Positions 8,001 to 16,761 of a stretch of DNA of 64,000 bases are shown in pieces (the first letter of the stretch is position 1; each line of letters begins with the position of its first letter). A model generated the notes under the pieces. The model did not search any database. It had not been told where the DNA came from and saw only the letters and a program-made list of their open reading frames with translations. The position numbers and the translations under genes were made by a program. The stretch comes from Lachnospiraceae bacterium V9D3004 (GTDB taxonomy: Bacteria; Bacillota; Clostridia; Lachnospirales; Lachnospiraceae): NCBI GenBank assembly GCA_000621985.1, contig JHWW01000010.1:1-64000 (forward strand), in the 5' to 3' direction.

Positions 8001-10078
8001 GCTGCGGATTTTGATTTAAGAGAATCCTCTGTAGTATAAAATATATATATTCCGTTCACATCATCATATTCCATGCCCGAATTACAATTACCGGGACTTA
8101 TCTCACCGAAGAAGGTTAAGGATTCCATTCCGTTCCGGTCTGCCGAATCGCCATAAACCACCTTAAATGGATCTCCGGTTTTCGGAACTACCAAAGGACT
8201 TCCGATCCTGGTGTCAGTTGTCTGATATAAGGAAACCCAGCCTCTATGAGCCCTGTAACCGTCCAGATCACCTTTTGAGCCGATATTATTCAGGGTGACC
8301 TTATACTTAACCTGAACAGTCTTATCCATTGTGTCCATAACATCGATCAGATAATCGGGAATTGTTGAATATTCGCTATCGGCGGCCTCCTTCGCCAATT
8401 TGACGAAATAGGTGATAAGCTTATATAAACCGTATCCGATGAGAACAATAAGATCTACGACCAATACATAGGACATGATCGTACTGACTGTAGTTCCGAT
8501 TGCCACTAATGAAGAACACACACTGGTAATACCGGTTACTACCGTTGTTAACCCAAGCTTTGTAAGCACGAATCCCACACCTGAAAGAACTAACGGCAGT
8601 CCATAGGAACCTAGTATGAAGGATACGACAAATACAGTACCGCTTACAATTCCCCACCATTTGTTTACTTCTTCTACGATATCATTTGCTTTATCAAGAT
8701 CAGTAGGTGTTTCCGCGTCCTCAAGGAGCTTTCCTGCCGAATTCTGACGGATCGCATCACTTGTGTAGGCAAAAGTCTTAGTGAAGAGTTCCTCATTTGA
8801 ACCACTCCATATGGAGAAATCATCTTCACCGAGAAGCTTGTATACTTTCCTTCTTGCTTCTTCCAGTGTTTCATCATAGAGGTCGGTTTTCTCATTTTCT
8901 TCAAGGGAACCAATTACAGACATCAGACCTCCGACGCCGATCATCTGACGTTCCGCATCGGTAAAGGAGTCAACTACCGGATACAACTGCCTGTAATCAA
9001 CTTCTTCACTTGTCAGTTTGCCGATGTTGACAAACCATTCTCCAAGGGGCATATCGTCATTGATCTTATAATTATTAAGCTGCTCATAACATCCCATGTA
9101 GAGAAGACTTGTATCCTTCTTATCAAGTTTTTCGGTATCATCCATTGCTTCCTCAATATCGGAACCCTCCTCCTGAAGTTCATCGATCCTGTCTTCATCA
9201 AAATTACACTCGGCATTCTCATACAGAGCAGTAAAGTCCTGAAGCTTCTTGAACAGAGTCTTGGCGCTGTCCATGTAATTCTGATCCATTGAATCCAGTT
9301 CCTCTTCGGTAAGATTGTCCTCTTCCACCTGTTCCCACAACGGATTTTCTATGACTTTTTGCGCCCAGTTCACCGTGATCGCATTACCGTCTTCATCTTC
9401 TTCATTATTGTAAGGAGCCATACCGGCATACAGGAAGGATATTATGGAATTGACAATACCGCTGCTTGCGGTAGTAAGCAGCTTGGCATAGAAATCCCTG
9501 TCCTGATCGTCGCCCATACCTATAATATAATCTCCAAGGCCCTTTTCGCCTGCTTCGGGAACGTATGCCATATTAAGACCTTCATAGGCTTCTATTGCCT
9601 TTGGGCTTCCTTCATGGAAATAATTGGTAAATTCAACAGCTGCGGAACAAAGTGCATCTGCAGCAGCATAATTAGACTGCTTATACTTTTCTTCAAGCTT
9701 CTTGTAATCCCGTATCTCGTATCCTTTGTCCATGGCAAGAAGACCAAGCTTACGGACAGCTTTTGCTTTGTTATCCGTAGTCTTATAGCCGATACATACA
9801 TACTGACCTTTTCTTGTTCCTTCGTTAAGATTGCTCTTAACAGCAGTATAGCCTTCGGCTTCACATTGACTTACGGCATTACTCTCGTTAACTCCGTAGA
9901 AGACTTTGATATCTTCGATATAAGACGCGAAGCCGTCTTCGCCTGCAGCAAGCAGTCGGGTATTCTGAACCCAACCCGCCGGATCAAGTAATGAAAAATT
10001 AAAACACAGAACCCAGGCTATCATTATTCTTAATATTCTATGCAATGTTTTTTTACGAAATACTTTCCTGCGTCTCAT
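5045..10078 (-). CDS. Giant surface protein with five GYKTT-type modules
   Basis: 1677 residues; function not recognised. A basic N-terminus and hydrophobic segment (MIAWVLCFNFSLL) form a signal peptide. I see a diverged module repeated about five times, near residues 52-125, 708-780, 925-1010, 1218-1320 and 1425-1505. Its pattern is an aromatic start, an 'L/EGY..id.NLN' middle, a 'yi.iGYKtt' strand and an 'aI.di.v' end. An acidic helical region, RQLYPVVDSFTDAERQMIG and then an 80-residue hydrophobic block (about 473-555, several membrane helices) follow the first copy. After that come STIPDYLID and GDLDGYRAHRGWVSLY, the same order as in the paralogs at 16762-21713. It has no C-terminal helix. 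The ATG overlaps the previous stop (ATGA) behind GGAGG. It is the last gene of the operon. Confidence 0.8.
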   Translation of the reverse strand: MRRRKVFRKKTLHRILRIMIAWVLCFNFSLLDPAGWVQNTRLLAAGEDGFASYIEDIKVFYGVNESNAVSQCEAEGYTAVKSNLNEGTRKGQYVCIGYKTTDNKAKAVRKLGLLAMDKGYEIRDYKKLEEKYKQSNYAAADALCSAAVEFTNYFHEGSPKAIEAYEGLNMAYVPEAGEKGLGDYIIGMGDDQDRDFYAKLLTTASSGIVNSIISFLYAGMAPYNNEEDEDGNAITVNWAQKVIENPLWEQVEEDNLTEEELDSMDQNYMDSAKTLFKKLQDFTALYENAECNFDEDRIDELQEEGSDIEEAMDDTEKLDKKDTSLLYMGCYEQLNNYKINDDMPLGEWFVNIGKLTSEEVDYRQLYPVVDSFTDAERQMIGVGGLMSVIGSLEENEKTDLYDETLEEARRKVYKLLGEDDFSIWSGSNEELFTKTFAYTSDAIRQNSAGKLLEDAETPTDLDKANDIVEEVNKWWGIVSGTVFVVSFILGSYGLPLVLSGVGFVLTKLGLTTVVTGITSVCSSLVAIGTTVSTIMSYVLVVDLIVLIGYGLYKLITYFVKLAKEAADSEYSTIPDYLIDVMDTMDKTVQVKYKVTLNNIGSKGDLDGYRAHRGWVSLYQTTDTRIGSPLVVPKTGDPFKVVYGDSADRNGMESLTFFGEISPGNCNSGMEYDDVNGIYIFYTTEDSLKSKSAASAVNTSESGTSAVTKYYADMIVRSARTESQAKAKIIQKGFQVWDQNLTPDARNRKEGYQSITNGDKDTQYTYIGYKITTDPSNAIRDIRVASFEHGSSLTFGCVNYACAGTLGYPADSDKEDEKFPSNLDGLYYSKNEKSGTPIPAGKIHMLSSHDQAEAGWVPVTTFGGLPYNFNTTRLSSDDKLNNWGDGRYLAPYQYTLYASQDEYSWNETDGYMYYEPTEKYTEGTKYLSGIYFTFGTDSEHATWSKVAAVKSSFTELVDKMKSVPNSNLLGDINLAQSYYYKGYLNESNQKYLHIGYLWSYNPYRAIYDVQAYQGTLYKSELPYTVNKTTKYSKKNLGEAAEQQSYAAVSIVFQRPLQSYTNFLDKDISFNGRGLLPENAYISTNGLSGRHEELRTKTYTTTLMGDYDYGYDKMPFLPTGIFMSGYISDKEPLTLDDIVISSKRHDGELINGKVVADMSGEKTLGGNAATGEFSSIQELKRPYNTKAFNISYPEWTNDSNDHYDAGKELYIYKKRPAVKKKYISRVFVGAYTREESGYDNEDMLYEVDKMVDYQALLIATSQASDEVIPVNASVPKEDAWYRNQTKKEIAATEPEKGKKSPAAYISVSRTDKEDEAITGMVLYKTDKKAVPEEMKVDSMTYYCASNTTPITLAGGSKYYLYYTYNTGATPGKPITDITVTEDLFISGQSTTLVVDRPDGKGGDDASKPYGDTSLYNYIHAEYEHDQKTYFNKLFIGSDIMKKKALTKLLEQDCTEFIDMNLNENAGGNYIYMGYKGYSLDEDKIRMKATKEAKETEKENQLQEAIYDIICTVDKPYNPDGFVTELNQIYYKPVSDTDLNAGTSGPKIYMYYTTIYNAKKYNKNQGTDTRKMMSSMPNDYFKTPLTRIAFALGDRVPYQDGVSSSGLSNNLPWERVLCDDNRTAAELNDGAVWFDDDYNSMENRIYMFAQREDGSVKGAGEITGGNTSDETIYGEMWLNR

Positions 10079-12372
10079 ACCTGAACCCTCCTCTTTCGTA
10101 TTGTTATTGATGCCGTTATAATTACGGCGCTTATTATTGAAAACAAAATAACTAATTTTATATTACCATCGGATATAAGCGATGCCGACACCGACAAGGT
10201 GGTCTTTTTCTTCACTTTTTCCTTAAGTCCGACGGAACCTTTCGCCGGATGAAAATACTTCAGATGGTATTCACTTATATCATAACCCAGCCGTACTTCA
10301 TCATCATCCGTGGAACCAATTCCTATATAGGAACCGGATGTAAGTCCCACATCAATGACTCTGGCTGTAGAAGAACTGCCATCCTCAAGACACAGATCAT
10401 CACCATCTTCGTTTTCGCAGGAATTGTCCTGAATGATCACTTTGCCTTTAAGTGCCAGATCATAACGGGAATCCACATATACGCCTCCCCCGTATCCGGT
10501 GGCGTGATTTTCAGTTATCTCTGAATCAACAATGGCAACAGCGTCATCACATACTGATACGGCACCGCCGTTATCGTCAGATTCGTTATCCGTAAACACG
10601 CATTTATATATCATGGTCGGTATATGTGCGTCACCGTTATCGCCTACATATATGGCTCCTCCGGCATCTACTGCATGGTTGCCGACAAACTTGCAATTTC
10701 TTGCGGTAAATCGGGTTCCTTTTTTTGATTTGGTATATCTTATGCAGACCGCGCCGCCGTCATTGGTGGCTCTGTTTTCCGTGAATACAACATTATTAAG
10801 TTCAACCACGCATTTTTCAACAGCAATGGCACCGCCGTCGTCTTCAACATAACAGTTCTTGAAGGTGGCATTTTTAATAGACAATGTAGCTGCCCTTGCA
10901 AATATACCGCCTCCGTAGCAGCTGTCGCCGCTGTCAAGTGTATGACAGCTTGATATCATGCCTCCGGTCATGGTAAAGCTGGTTTCTTCCCGTTCATCCA
11001 TGTCCCCTTCTATATACACGGCACCACCATGTTCATTTGTAATACAATCATATATAGTGCCGCCCTTCATTGTAACCTTGCCGCCTTCTTCTATATGGAT
11101 TCCGCCAGCCGTGTCATTTCCTGCGCCTCCGGTGATGACTCCGCCTTTAATTCCGTCATAACCTGCGCTTTCAGGATTGGAATCCTTTATCTCAAGATTA
11201 CACTTTCCTTCCAGGTATATAACACTGCCATCATCTTCAGGTTCGTTATTCAGATTTCTTTTGATGTAATGACCGTTAAGATCAAGAACAACATTGTCAC
11301 CTTCGGAAAGTGAAAGCATTCCTCCAAGATCACAGTCAGCGCCGAGAGTAAGAACAGCCTTTGACGAAGACGAGGATTTGGAAGTTGAATACAACCACGC
11401 GGTTGTTATATCAGCAAAATCCTTCTCAGCCTTTAAAGCTCCGGAAGAATTATATACCTCCACCGTATGAACTTTATTATTCTGGACCTTTTCAACATTT
11501 TTAATGACTTTTACTTCCGAATCGTCATCAGCTTCGCTGATCACATATTTATCATCCTCAGATTTGAATGTGAAGTAATAATTTGCAGGAAGAGAATTAT
11601 TATCACCATATCCTGTAGTTACTACTTCTACGATCTCAGGCATTGAGAATACGATACGGGCTTTTTTATTGAACTTTTCAGTGACTTCCATTACTTTGAA
11701 GCTTTCAAAATATATTCCGTCATTGTCAGTATCAGCCGCATAATTATTCTTAATGCTTATGCGTCCGCCGGCGAAGATGATCCTTCCGCCATTACTATGT
11801 ATTCCTCCGCCGGTAGTATCGGCAGAGTTATCATTGATCTTAGCATTGTTCATTGTAAGAACCGCTTTATCTTCAAGATACAGACCACCTCCTGCTGCTG
11901 CTTCGTTCATGGATACGGATACCTGCTTAAGTGTTAGTTCAGCCTTACTGCTTACATATATTCCGCCGCCGTTTCCCGTATTCATTCCACCTGTAACCGA
12001 GCCTCCTCCTTCTTCAGAGGAGTCAACCAGTGTAAGCTTTGCTTTATTCTCAAGGAATAATGCATATCCGTTATCCGCTCTCTCATCAAGTCCCCTGTTA
12101 AGATCATAACCGTTAAGGTCTATGTTGATCATAACTCCCTCAGGGATAATAAGAGCGCCTTCTTCCTCAGTCGGATACAGATCCGTCGTAAGCCTGTATA
12201 CGATATCTTTTTCAGACGTCTCATTGATCAGATTCTGAAGATCAGTCCAGGTGCCGACCTCTGTCACTTCAAGATCAGCTGATGCGATCGTACCCCCTGA
12301 TAACACTCCGGTTACCGAAGCTGCCAGTGACAATATTAAGACAGGAATTATAAGCCTGATTTTCTTGAACAT
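10075..12372 (-). CDS. Secreted parallel beta-helix protein with C-terminal membrane tail
   Basis: 765 residues. A signal peptide (about 1-32, ending near IASADLEV) is followed by two beta-helix blocks rich in short repeats such as GNGGGIYVSS, AGGGLYLED, EHGGAVYIEG, DAGGAIYVGD and YGGGVYVDS. These are the GGAI(Y)-type turns of Pmp-like and right-handed parallel beta-helix folds used in adhesins. Each block opens with a 'DLNGYDLNRG / DLNGHYIKRN' segment, suggesting internal duplication. The C-terminus has a Lys-rich stretch, the box SASLISDGN, one membrane helix and a basic tail (RKRRVQV). That ending matches other genes of this operon. A GAGGTGG site precedes the ATG. An adhesive or matrix role is inference. 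Confidence 0.85.
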   Translation of the reverse strand: MFKKIRLIIPVLILSLAASVTGVLSGGTIASADLEVTEVGTWTDLQNLINETSEKDIVYRLTTDLYPTEEEGALIIPEGVMINIDLNGYDLNRGLDERADNGYALFLENKAKLTLVDSSEEGGGSVTGGMNTGNGGGIYVSSKAELTLKQVSVSMNEAAAGGGLYLEDKAVLTMNNAKINDNSADTTGGGIHSNGGRIIFAGGRISIKNNYAADTDNDGIYFESFKVMEVTEKFNKKARIVFSMPEIVEVVTTGYGDNNSLPANYYFTFKSEDDKYVISEADDDSEVKVIKNVEKVQNNKVHTVEVYNSSGALKAEKDFADITTAWLYSTSKSSSSSKAVLTLGADCDLGGMLSLSEGDNVVLDLNGHYIKRNLNNEPEDDGSVIYLEGKCNLEIKDSNPESAGYDGIKGGVITGGAGNDTAGGIHIEEGGKVTMKGGTIYDCITNEHGGAVYIEGDMDEREETSFTMTGGMISSCHTLDSGDSCYGGGIFARAATLSIKNATFKNCYVEDDGGAIAVEKCVVELNNVVFTENRATNDGGAVCIRYTKSKKGTRFTARNCKFVGNHAVDAGGAIYVGDNGDAHIPTMIYKCVFTDNESDDNGGAVSVCDDAVAIVDSEITENHATGYGGGVYVDSRYDLALKGKVIIQDNSCENEDGDDLCLEDGSSSTARVIDVGLTSGSYIGIGSTDDDEVRLGYDISEYHLKYFHPAKGSVGLKEKVKKKTTLSVSASLISDGNIKLVILFSIISAVIITASITIRKRRVQV

Positions 12373-12397
12373 AGCCTTCCACCTCGCTTAATTCTGT

Positions 12398-15391
12398 TTA
12401 CTTACAGTCTTTTTTTTTCAAAATGAAGAATCTAACTGCACATAAACATATGATACCCACCGATATGAATGCGATAAAATACCATACCCTGCTTCCGTCA
12501 GAGATCAAAGAACCTGTTACTGACATGTTCTCATTCTCCCATTGTGCGTAAAATGTAATTACATCTCCTCTTTTCCGGGTCAGGTTAATTACCGTTCCTT
12601 TGTTTGCTATAGCTGTTCCCGTTCCGTCCGGCTCTGAATTCCATCCGGTGAACTTGTAGCCGGATCTCTTGTATTGATTGGTTGGAAATGTGAATTTCTT
12701 GTCATAGGTTACGGTTCTGTTTGTTACTGTTCCCTTAACATTCTCCGCATTTTTATCAAATTGTATTGTATAGGTGATAGGTTTCAGAACGGCTGTTATC
12801 GTATCATTATCCACACCGAATATGTAACTGTATCTGCCTGTAAGTTCATCATATATAAGACTTCCGGAACTTCCGTTTTTCTTAAGCTTAGACAGATAAT
12901 AACCCGGCGGTGTGTCAAATGTATCGATCTCCACTGTTTCCGACTGATAACCTTTTTTTGTCATGATCTCTTTGTCATCCATGACTACTTTGATCTTCAG
13001 AGGAAAGACGAACCTTACCGTTATTCTCTGTTCATAATTCCTGAATAATTTGCTTCCGGTCTTATATTTTATAAGAAAGGTACTCTGATGATTGCGCCCG
13101 AGATCACTGCCAACTTTCAGCTTCCTGCCTGAGCTGTCTAATATCTCAACTTTATCATTGTCAGGGAAACTCAGATTCTCAACTGTATAACCGTCATTTC
13201 CGATATTCCAGTTAACACCGTATTGGTCAACTGCCGTAAGTTTGATAATGCCGTCATCCGATTTTCCTGAATCGATCTCTCTTTTGTACTCCGCATCAAA
13301 ATTGGCAGGATAGGGATAATCACTTGCTGCAGTATCAACATAAGTATATCTGTGGAAACATCCCCAGTCTGCCACACGGATATGGGTATTTCCACAATTT
13401 ACACCATTGATCAATACTTTTACATTGGCCTCCCAATCACGCCAGCCTCCACCTGTTCCGAACTTGGTCTCAATAAGAACTTCTGTAGGAAATATATCGC
13501 CACAGTTGATATCGGATCTGTACCAATATCCGTCACCATGATCTACATCATTCTGTATATCACTTGATTCATATGCCTTGACTCGTTTTCCTTTGCCGTT
13601 ATTATCTTTACCATATATATATACATAACAATAATCCCACCAGTCCACATCATCCGTCACATCAATATATATCGAACATTTATATCCTGAATTCCTTGCT
13701 TTGAGAAGCTTCCTGGTCTTTGCCTCCGGATAATCCTCATCCATAAGTATCGTATATTCATCCGAGTCGCAGGTGAATACCTTATCCGGTGCAATATCAT
13801 TATGATCACTGTAATCTTCGGTCAGATCCGTTGCACTGACAGCAACTATACCAATATAACTCTCGTCTTTTAACTGTCCTTTGATCTTAATCTTCATAAA
13901 TGAATAATAGGCTATATTATTGTTGGAAGAATCGTTGATGGAAGTATTATCGTATATATATATACGACCTCCGTTAAAGGTTATCCTGCCGTTTTTTGAA
14001 CTGTTGTCCATATAGACTGCGCCGCCTTTTTTTGCACGGTTATGGGTTATATCACAATTCTCAACAGACAGATTCCTTCCAAGATAAGCAAATCCACCGC
14101 TTAATTTTGTCTGGTTCTCAGAAGCAGAGACATTCTTTATCGTAACATTAACTCCGGTATATGCCCATAACGCCCCTCCGTTATTCTTTGCTTCGTTCTG
14201 AAAGAAGGTTGTGTCTTTGATAACAAGACTGCCCCGGCCACAGGCAATTGCGCCTCCACACTTATCAGACTTATTATTCTTAAAATTACAGTCGCTTATC
14301 GTATATTCCCTTGCAGAATCAAGACACATTCCTGCGCCGTTAGATTTACTTATATTCTCATTTACAGAAGATGAAGATATCTCAAGTTCGCCCTCATCAT
14401 ATATACCACCGCCAAATGTAAATGCATAATTCTGCTTTATCCTGGAACCGGTAATGGTCATCTTTCCTTTGTTGTATATTCCACCGCCGTAGAATGACTT
14501 GTTGCCGGTAATATTACAGTTTTTAATAATTACACTGGTTCCGGGCTCGGTATAGATGGCACCGCCTGCACTTTTTGTATTGTTACTATCGAATTTCTTT
14601 ATTCCAGAGTCTCCGAAATAGAATTCAAACTGTCGGAAAGAAACCTGATCAAAAAGATCACTGAGTCCGTCATTGCCTTCACCTTCTTCCGTAACTCCGT
14701 TCTGATCAAGGGTAACATCCTCCATAGTTACGGAGCCTTTCTTTACATATATACCGCCCCCGTATGTGGCAAAATTATCACGAATACATATTCGGTTTAT
14801 CTGCAGAGTACCATTATCTACAATGATACCACCGCCCTTTTTTGCAATCCCTCCATATATCTTACCTGCATCGGAGGATGAACTATCGATGATCTTAAGA
14901 GTAGAGCCGCCTGATAAGAATATAACTTCTCCTTGAGAAAGCCCGCTCTGATCATCGATCCTGTTACGGAATATACTGTGTCCGTTAAGATCCAGTATGT
15001 AACTCTTTCCGTCCTCAAACTTCAACGCCTCATCCATGCTGATATCTCCGTCAAGAATTACCTTTTCTTTTTTGTTGAATGATTTTTTTAAAGTATTCTC
15101 ATCAAGAATTCCGTTTGGTGAAGACTTCGGAACCGGTGTAACTTCTTCATCAACATTATCAGAAGATCCGTAAGTAGCCTCATTATCCGAACCGGTATCC
15201 CTCACTGACCCTGTATCAGGCTTAACCGCCAGACCTTCACCTGATACTGCCTGATCATTTTCACCTGCAGCGTATACCATGCTGCCCGAAAATGGGAGAA
15301 TATCCATGAAGTTCCATGCAATAAAATATACCGCCAGTATAAAAGATATTATTCTTTTTCTGATATGTTTTCCTTTTCTTTTCCCTTTCAT
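12398..15391 (-). CDS. Secreted beta-helix / InlB-type repeat protein with C-terminal membrane tail
   Basis: 997 residues. A basic signal peptide (MKGKRKGKHIRKRI, cleaved near MVYAAGEN) and a Ser/Asp linker precede a beta-helix domain at about residues 105-480. Repeats such as KKGGGIIVDN, TYGGGIYVKK, FYGGGIYNKG, KCGGAIACGR and KKGGAVYMDN mark it. A region with YCYVYIYGKDNNGKGK follows, then a Listeria-Bacteroides (InlB/Flg_new) repeat, about 880-955, recognised by SGYKFTGWNSEPDGTG and ITFYAQWE. The end carries TGSLISDGS, one membrane helix and LKKKDCK. GGAGGGAG lies about 9 nt before the ATG. It is cotranscribed with the 765-residue beta-helix protein 25 nt downstream. Surface adhesion is likely by analogy but unproven. 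Confidence 0.85.
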   Translation of the reverse strand: MKGKRKGKHIRKRIISFILAVYFIAWNFMDILPFSGSMVYAAGENDQAVSGEGLAVKPDTGSVRDTGSDNEATYGSSDNVDEEVTPVPKSSPNGILDENTLKKSFNKKEKVILDGDISMDEALKFEDGKSYILDLNGHSIFRNRIDDQSGLSQGEVIFLSGGSTLKIIDSSSSDAGKIYGGIAKKGGGIIVDNGTLQINRICIRDNFATYGGGIYVKKGSVTMEDVTLDQNGVTEEGEGNDGLSDLFDQVSFRQFEFYFGDSGIKKFDSNNTKSAGGAIYTEPGTSVIIKNCNITGNKSFYGGGIYNKGKMTITGSRIKQNYAFTFGGGIYDEGELEISSSSVNENISKSNGAGMCLDSAREYTISDCNFKNNKSDKCGGAIACGRGSLVIKDTTFFQNEAKNNGGALWAYTGVNVTIKNVSASENQTKLSGGFAYLGRNLSVENCDITHNRAKKGGAVYMDNSSKNGRITFNGGRIYIYDNTSINDSSNNNIAYYSFMKIKIKGQLKDESYIGIVAVSATDLTEDYSDHNDIAPDKVFTCDSDEYTILMDEDYPEAKTRKLLKARNSGYKCSIYIDVTDDVDWWDYCYVYIYGKDNNGKGKRVKAYESSDIQNDVDHGDGYWYRSDINCGDIFPTEVLIETKFGTGGGWRDWEANVKVLINGVNCGNTHIRVADWGCFHRYTYVDTAASDYPYPANFDAEYKREIDSGKSDDGIIKLTAVDQYGVNWNIGNDGYTVENLSFPDNDKVEILDSSGRKLKVGSDLGRNHQSTFLIKYKTGSKLFRNYEQRITVRFVFPLKIKVVMDDKEIMTKKGYQSETVEIDTFDTPPGYYLSKLKKNGSSGSLIYDELTGRYSYIFGVDNDTITAVLKPITYTIQFDKNAENVKGTVTNRTVTYDKKFTFPTNQYKRSGYKFTGWNSEPDGTGTAIANKGTVINLTRKRGDVITFYAQWENENMSVTGSLISDGSRVWYFIAFISVGIICLCAVRFFILKKKDCK

Positions 15392-15443
15392 AATAATTCT
15401 CCCTCCAATTATACTTTTTCCCTTTCAATTATATATCCGTAAA

Positions 15444-16715
15444 TTACCTTGATACGGTTGCTGATCTTTTTCGTTTATTTATAAATGTCATAAATATACC
15501 TGTTGCTACGGCACCGGCAATAAAACTTAAAGTCAGATATAATATCATGGATTCGTCGGAAACTATGGATCCCGTAGTCTCTATATCAGCAAACTTGACG
15601 CTTTCTTTTGCGGCTTCGTTATTATCGGTTTTATAAGCCTCTTCATCCTGCTTATAATATATACGCAGTTCATGATTTGTAGAAAATATCAGCTTCTGGT
15701 CATGAAGATTATAGGCATTTTTTTCTCCGAACATGTGAATACCGGTTGAATAACCATCAGGAACTGAAGATGAATCATTTCCAAGCTTGACCAATAATGA
15801 ATCCGCAAGTATCGGCGTTGAGCGTTCATATTTCACAGTATACAGAGCCAGCCATTGTTTCCCTGTTACATTTCACGGCACTGTAATAAGCCGTATCATT
15901 CCTGTAAAATTCTTTTTCACCTTTTTCATTTATCTTTGTTATATCTGTTTCCTCAACCATATATTTTGGTATCGGAGAAAAGTCCACGTCATAACTGTTG
16001 GATGAATCAATAATTGATACTGTTATTGTTGCTATAATGGCAGCCAGTCCACCAAGACCTATTGCCACAATATTACAGGTTGTAAGACTTCCGGGTTCAT
16101 TTCCTGCCTGCAGAGCTCTCTGGCGTAAAGCATCATTTGTCAGACCTACGGTTCCCGGTTCAAATATCTCACGATTAACACCTTCATATACTGAAGCAAC
16201 CGGTATATCTTTTAATTCTTTCATTCTATTTTCAAGTTCCAGAATACTGTTTAATCCGGCGTCAATCAGTTCCTGCATTGTCAAAAAATCAAGTCCTGCG
16301 ATCTGACCTTTTGAAAGAGACTCAACCATAGGGTATAATTTTCTGATGTCGTTTCCTTTAAAATTCTTCGCTGGTTGAGCAAAGAATTCACGCATATTTT
16401 CATCATCGGTTTCCCTTTCTTCAAGCTCCATGCTTACAGCTATTCCGATAAAATCCTCCGTCTGATCGAATGTTTCTTTCTGGAGTTCGCCCGTATCCTC
16501 GATAAGCTCATCCTGTTCATCAGAAGTCATTGAAGTGATATCCTGTTCAATATTTTCATTCATTTTATCAGTTATCTCTTCAACATTTTCTTCGACTGCA
16601 TCATTCATATCTTCATAATTAGCAGCAATGCCTGTAAATGAATTCCATTTTTCCAGAATTATCTTTGCTTCATCATTATATTTTTTATCAAGCATTTTAT
16701 CGATCTTTTTTTCAT
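15444..16715 (-). pseudogene. Third, decayed paralog of the three-helix surface proteins
   Basis: This is a remnant of a gene like its two upstream neighbours. An intact start (AGGGAG then ATG AAA AAA at 16715) now runs out of frame after 18 codons. The paralogous frame resumes at KKIDKMLDKKYND, which corresponds to about residue 300 of the neighbours, so the signal peptide, first module and helical part are deleted. A second deletion of roughly 30 codons between AVKCNR and GKQWLALY also shifts the frame. It removes the DLNG segment seen in the paralogs and splits the gene near 15830. The last part still encodes the module through IHMFGEKNAYNL, TGSIVSDES, a membrane helix and KRKRS. Both partial frames could be translated, but neither makes a complete protein. 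Confidence 0.85.
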
Positions 16716-16761
16716 GTAAGTCTCTCCCTATTTATATATACATCATTGTAAATAATCTTAT

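Noticed and set aside
9359-9991. A 210-codon open frame on the plus strand inside the giant surface gene
   Set aside because: It is antisense to well-conserved coding sequence, has no ribosome-binding site and its product is low in charged residues, as expected for a shadow frame.
15444-16715. Programmed frameshift making one long protein
   Set aside because: There is no slippery site and the paralogs show that coding sequence is missing at both breaks.
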